Assembly (NCBI GenBank): GCA_003526435.1
Contig: DPWF01000159.1
Span: 1-6,300, forward strand
Origin: Chitinophagaceae bacterium
GTDB lineage: Bacteria > Bacteroidota > Bacteroidia > Chitinophagales > Chitinophagaceae
DNA length: 6,300 nt
Direction: 5' to 3'
This document shows positions 5,424 to 6,300 of this stretch, one piece after another. Every line of letters starts with the position of its first letter. Within the stretch, counting starts at the first letter, position 1. Below the pieces are notes generated by a model. It did no database searches. It was not told the DNA's origin and saw only the letters and a program-made list of their open reading frames with translations. The translations under genes and the position numbers were made by a program.

Positions 5424-5457
5424 TCAATAGACCATGGACTATTGACTATCGACTATG
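5412..5457. repeat. Array 6: 44-bp near-perfect palindrome of 7-bp units at convergent recF / cytochrome gene ends
   Basis: Bases 5413-5430 are perfectly complementary to 5439-5456 (18 bp). The centre is A-CCATGG-A, itself palindromic, so only one mismatch exists over 44 bp. The whole block reads in 7-bp steps: GATAGTC twice on the left, changing through the centre to GACTATT, GACTATC and GACTATG on the right. The left arm carries the recF stop (TAG, 5421-5423) and the right arm the cytochrome-gene stop (5446-5448 on the minus strand). Both genes end with the same codons, AGT CGA TAG, because these lie in mirrored units. It may serve as a bidirectional terminator, though no U-tract follows. 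Confidence 0.92.
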
Positions 5458-5874
5458 ATACTGCACATAAGCTAACAGGTCCGCAAATTCAGCATCTGAA
5501 AACAACTGGTTGAACTTATGGTTATATATACGCTTCCGCGATGCATGAATTGATTGTGCATATTGATCGCCGAGATCTCTTAATAATTTTGAGTCTCCGA
5601 CAAACTCTATAAAATACTTATCTGCTGGTTGCGGCAATCGATCGAAAACACCCTCAAGGGAATTTTCTACCATGGTCTGATATGCTATTTTGTGACAATG
5701 AACACAATAGGTACAAAAAATATATCGGCCTTTCAGGATGGTTGAATCGTATGCACTAAGTGTAACTTCTTTCTCCGGTTCAGCTACTGACGTGGCTACC
5801 ACTAAGGAATAAAAGAAGAAAAGTACGATCACCGATATTATATGTTTTTTATGGCTGATCTGCACCACATTCAT
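5446..5874 (-). CDS. Small secreted cytochrome c-like protein with an unusual distal ligand
   Basis: This 142-aa protein begins with a signal peptide: charged SHKKH, hydrophobic IISVIVLFFFYSLVVA, and a likely signal peptidase I site after SVA (about residue 31), placing it in the periplasm. A class I-type c-heme motif CVHCH lies at 57-61, after KGRYIFCTY, and covalently binds one heme with His61 as proximal ligand. The C-terminal helix FSDAEFADLLAYVQYH matches the end of small cytochrome c domains. In such domains a methionine normally sits in a short MPxF-type loop just before this helix; here the position reads YNHKFNQLF, with no methionine. His119, or Met68 further upstream, might be the sixth ligand, or the heme may be five-coordinate. 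It is probably an electron carrier or sensor; the partner is unknown. It converges on recF and is flanked by arrays 6 and 7. Confidence 0.75.
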   Translation of the reverse strand: MNVVQISHKKHIISVIVLFFFYSLVVATSVAEPEKEVTLSAYDSTILKGRYIFCTYCVHCHKIAYQTMVENSLEGVFDRLPQPADKYFIEFVGDSKLLRDLGDQYAQSIHASRKRIYNHKFNQLFSDAEFADLLAYVQYHSR

Positions 5875-5941
5875 TTTATCGTTAATACCTGATATAATGA
5901 TAGGTAACCTTCACCTCCACCCATTACGCAAAAGGGTACTT

Positions 5942-5983
5942 TTTTGACTTTTGATTTTTTAATTTTGACTTTTTACTTTTCAG
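5942..5983. repeat. Array 7: six 7-bp units TTTTGAC upstream of the DUF721 gene
   Basis: Six exact 7-bp steps with consensus TTTTGAC: the first and fourth are identical, and the others differ at the last three bases (GAT, TAA, TAC, CAG). It ends 12 bp before the DUF721 start codon. The tract also contains sequence resembling a Bacteroidota promoter: TTTG at 5950-5953, a 20-bp gap, then TACTTTTC at 5974-5981, one mismatch from TAnnTTTG. A perfect TAnnTTTG (TAATTTTG) is at 5960-5967, but with a poorly spaced TTTG. Confidence 0.85.
5950..5981 (+). promoter_or_regulatory. Candidate promoter for the DUF721 gene, inside array 7
   Basis: TTTG (5950-5953), 20 bp, TACTTTTC (5974-5981) approximates the Bacteroidota TTTG / TAnnTTTG promoter. 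It would start transcription near 5987, leaving a leader of about 9 nt. The repeat composition (TTTTGAC) makes chance matches likely, so this is weak. Confidence 0.3.
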
Positions 5984-5995
5984 TACCTTCACCGC

Positions 5996-6277
5996 ATGTC
6001 AGAGTTCCACATTGGAGACGCCATCAGGGGCTTTTTACACAAGAGCCATTTAAGAAACGGTATCCGCGCCGTTCAGATCGAAGAGATATGGGAGCAACTT
6101 ATGGGCAAAACCATTGCCCGCTATACTGATAAAATTCAAATCATCAACCAGAAATTATTCATCACCACCAGTGTTGGTCCATTGAAGAACGAACTGCTCT
6201 ACCAGAAAGCACAGATCATTGAAAGAGTGAATGAAGCATTTGGAGAGAAAGTGATTAGTGAAGTGGTGATACAGTGA
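5996..6277 (+). CDS. DUF721 / DciA-like protein
   Basis: This 93-aa protein covers the DUF721 domain almost entirely. The pattern is a helix with IGDAIRGFLHKSHLRNGI, the conserved VQIEEIWEQLMGKTIARYTDKI (26-47), the beta-strand IINQKLFITTSVGPLKNELLYQK (49-71), and a final helix IIERVNEAFGEKVI. DUF721 is the KH-like domain found in DciA, the replicative-helicase (DnaB) operator of bacteria lacking DnaC/DnaI. Bacteroidota carry short single-domain versions, and the gene is often near recF, as here. It lacks the extended C-terminal region of proteobacterial DciA, so a helicase-loading role is an inference. The ATG at 5996 is the first in-frame start and directly precedes the domain. The TGA stop (6275-6277) lies in the first degenerate unit of array 8. 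Confidence 0.82.
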   Translation: MSEFHIGDAIRGFLHKSHLRNGIRAVQIEEIWEQLMGKTIARYTDKIQIINQKLFITTSVGPLKNELLYQKAQIIERVNEAFGEKVISEVVIQ

Positions 6278-6300
6278 ATGGTCAATGGTCAATGGTCAAT
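6273..6300. repeat. Array 8: tandem 7-bp units GGTCAAT, running off the window edge
   Basis: Three perfect GGTCAAT units (6280-6286, 6287-6293, 6294-6300) follow a degenerate unit AGTGAAT (6273-6279) that contains the TGA stop of the DUF721 gene. The array continues past the right edge, so its length and any inverted partner (ATTGACC) cannot be seen. Confidence 0.85.

Overview
The window looks like a chromosomal piece of a Bacteroidota genome, probably Chitinophagaceae or a close relative. This is inferred from moderate-to-low GC, the protein sequences, the absence of clear Shine-Dalgarno sites, and promoter candidates that fit the Bacteroidota pattern (TTTG about 19 bp upstream of TAnnTTTG). 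Every complete gene but three is a recognisable housekeeping enzyme or DNA-metabolism protein. The exceptions are a four-TM membrane protein, a four-helix-bundle protein and a small cytochrome c-like protein.

Layout. Bases 1-873 (+): the 3' end of an ECF-type sigma factor gene and, 10 bp later, the four-TM membrane protein. Bases 933-2921 (-), read right to left: pyrB, then coaD and a menI/ydiI-like hotdog thioesterase. Upstream of pyrB, and overlapping its start by one base (TAATG), is the four-helix-bundle gene (2921-3385). A 340-bp gap follows, holding a promoter candidate, two inverted repeat arrays and a strong intrinsic terminator. pyrR (3726-4247, -) is next. recF (4329-5423, +) diverges from it. 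A small cytochrome c-like gene (5446-5874, -) converges on recF, and a DUF721/DciA-like gene (5996-6277, +) lies beyond.

Function. pyrR and pyrB belong to pyrimidine synthesis and its control. coaD makes dephospho-CoA, and the thioesterase beside it probably acts on an acyl-CoA such as the menaquinone intermediate DHNA-CoA. recF and the DUF721 gene belong to DNA replication and repair.

The most striking signal is not a gene. Eight short arrays of 7- or 8-bp quasi-tandem units occupy nearly every gap between genes except the divergent pyrR/recF gap. Each array has its own unit with fixed and variable bases. Several form long, nearly perfect palindromes; the best has 33-bp perfect arms. They sit on or beside stop codons, so that the last residues and stops of recF, the cytochrome gene and the thioesterase lie in repeat sequence, and one ORF runs about 30 codons through an array.
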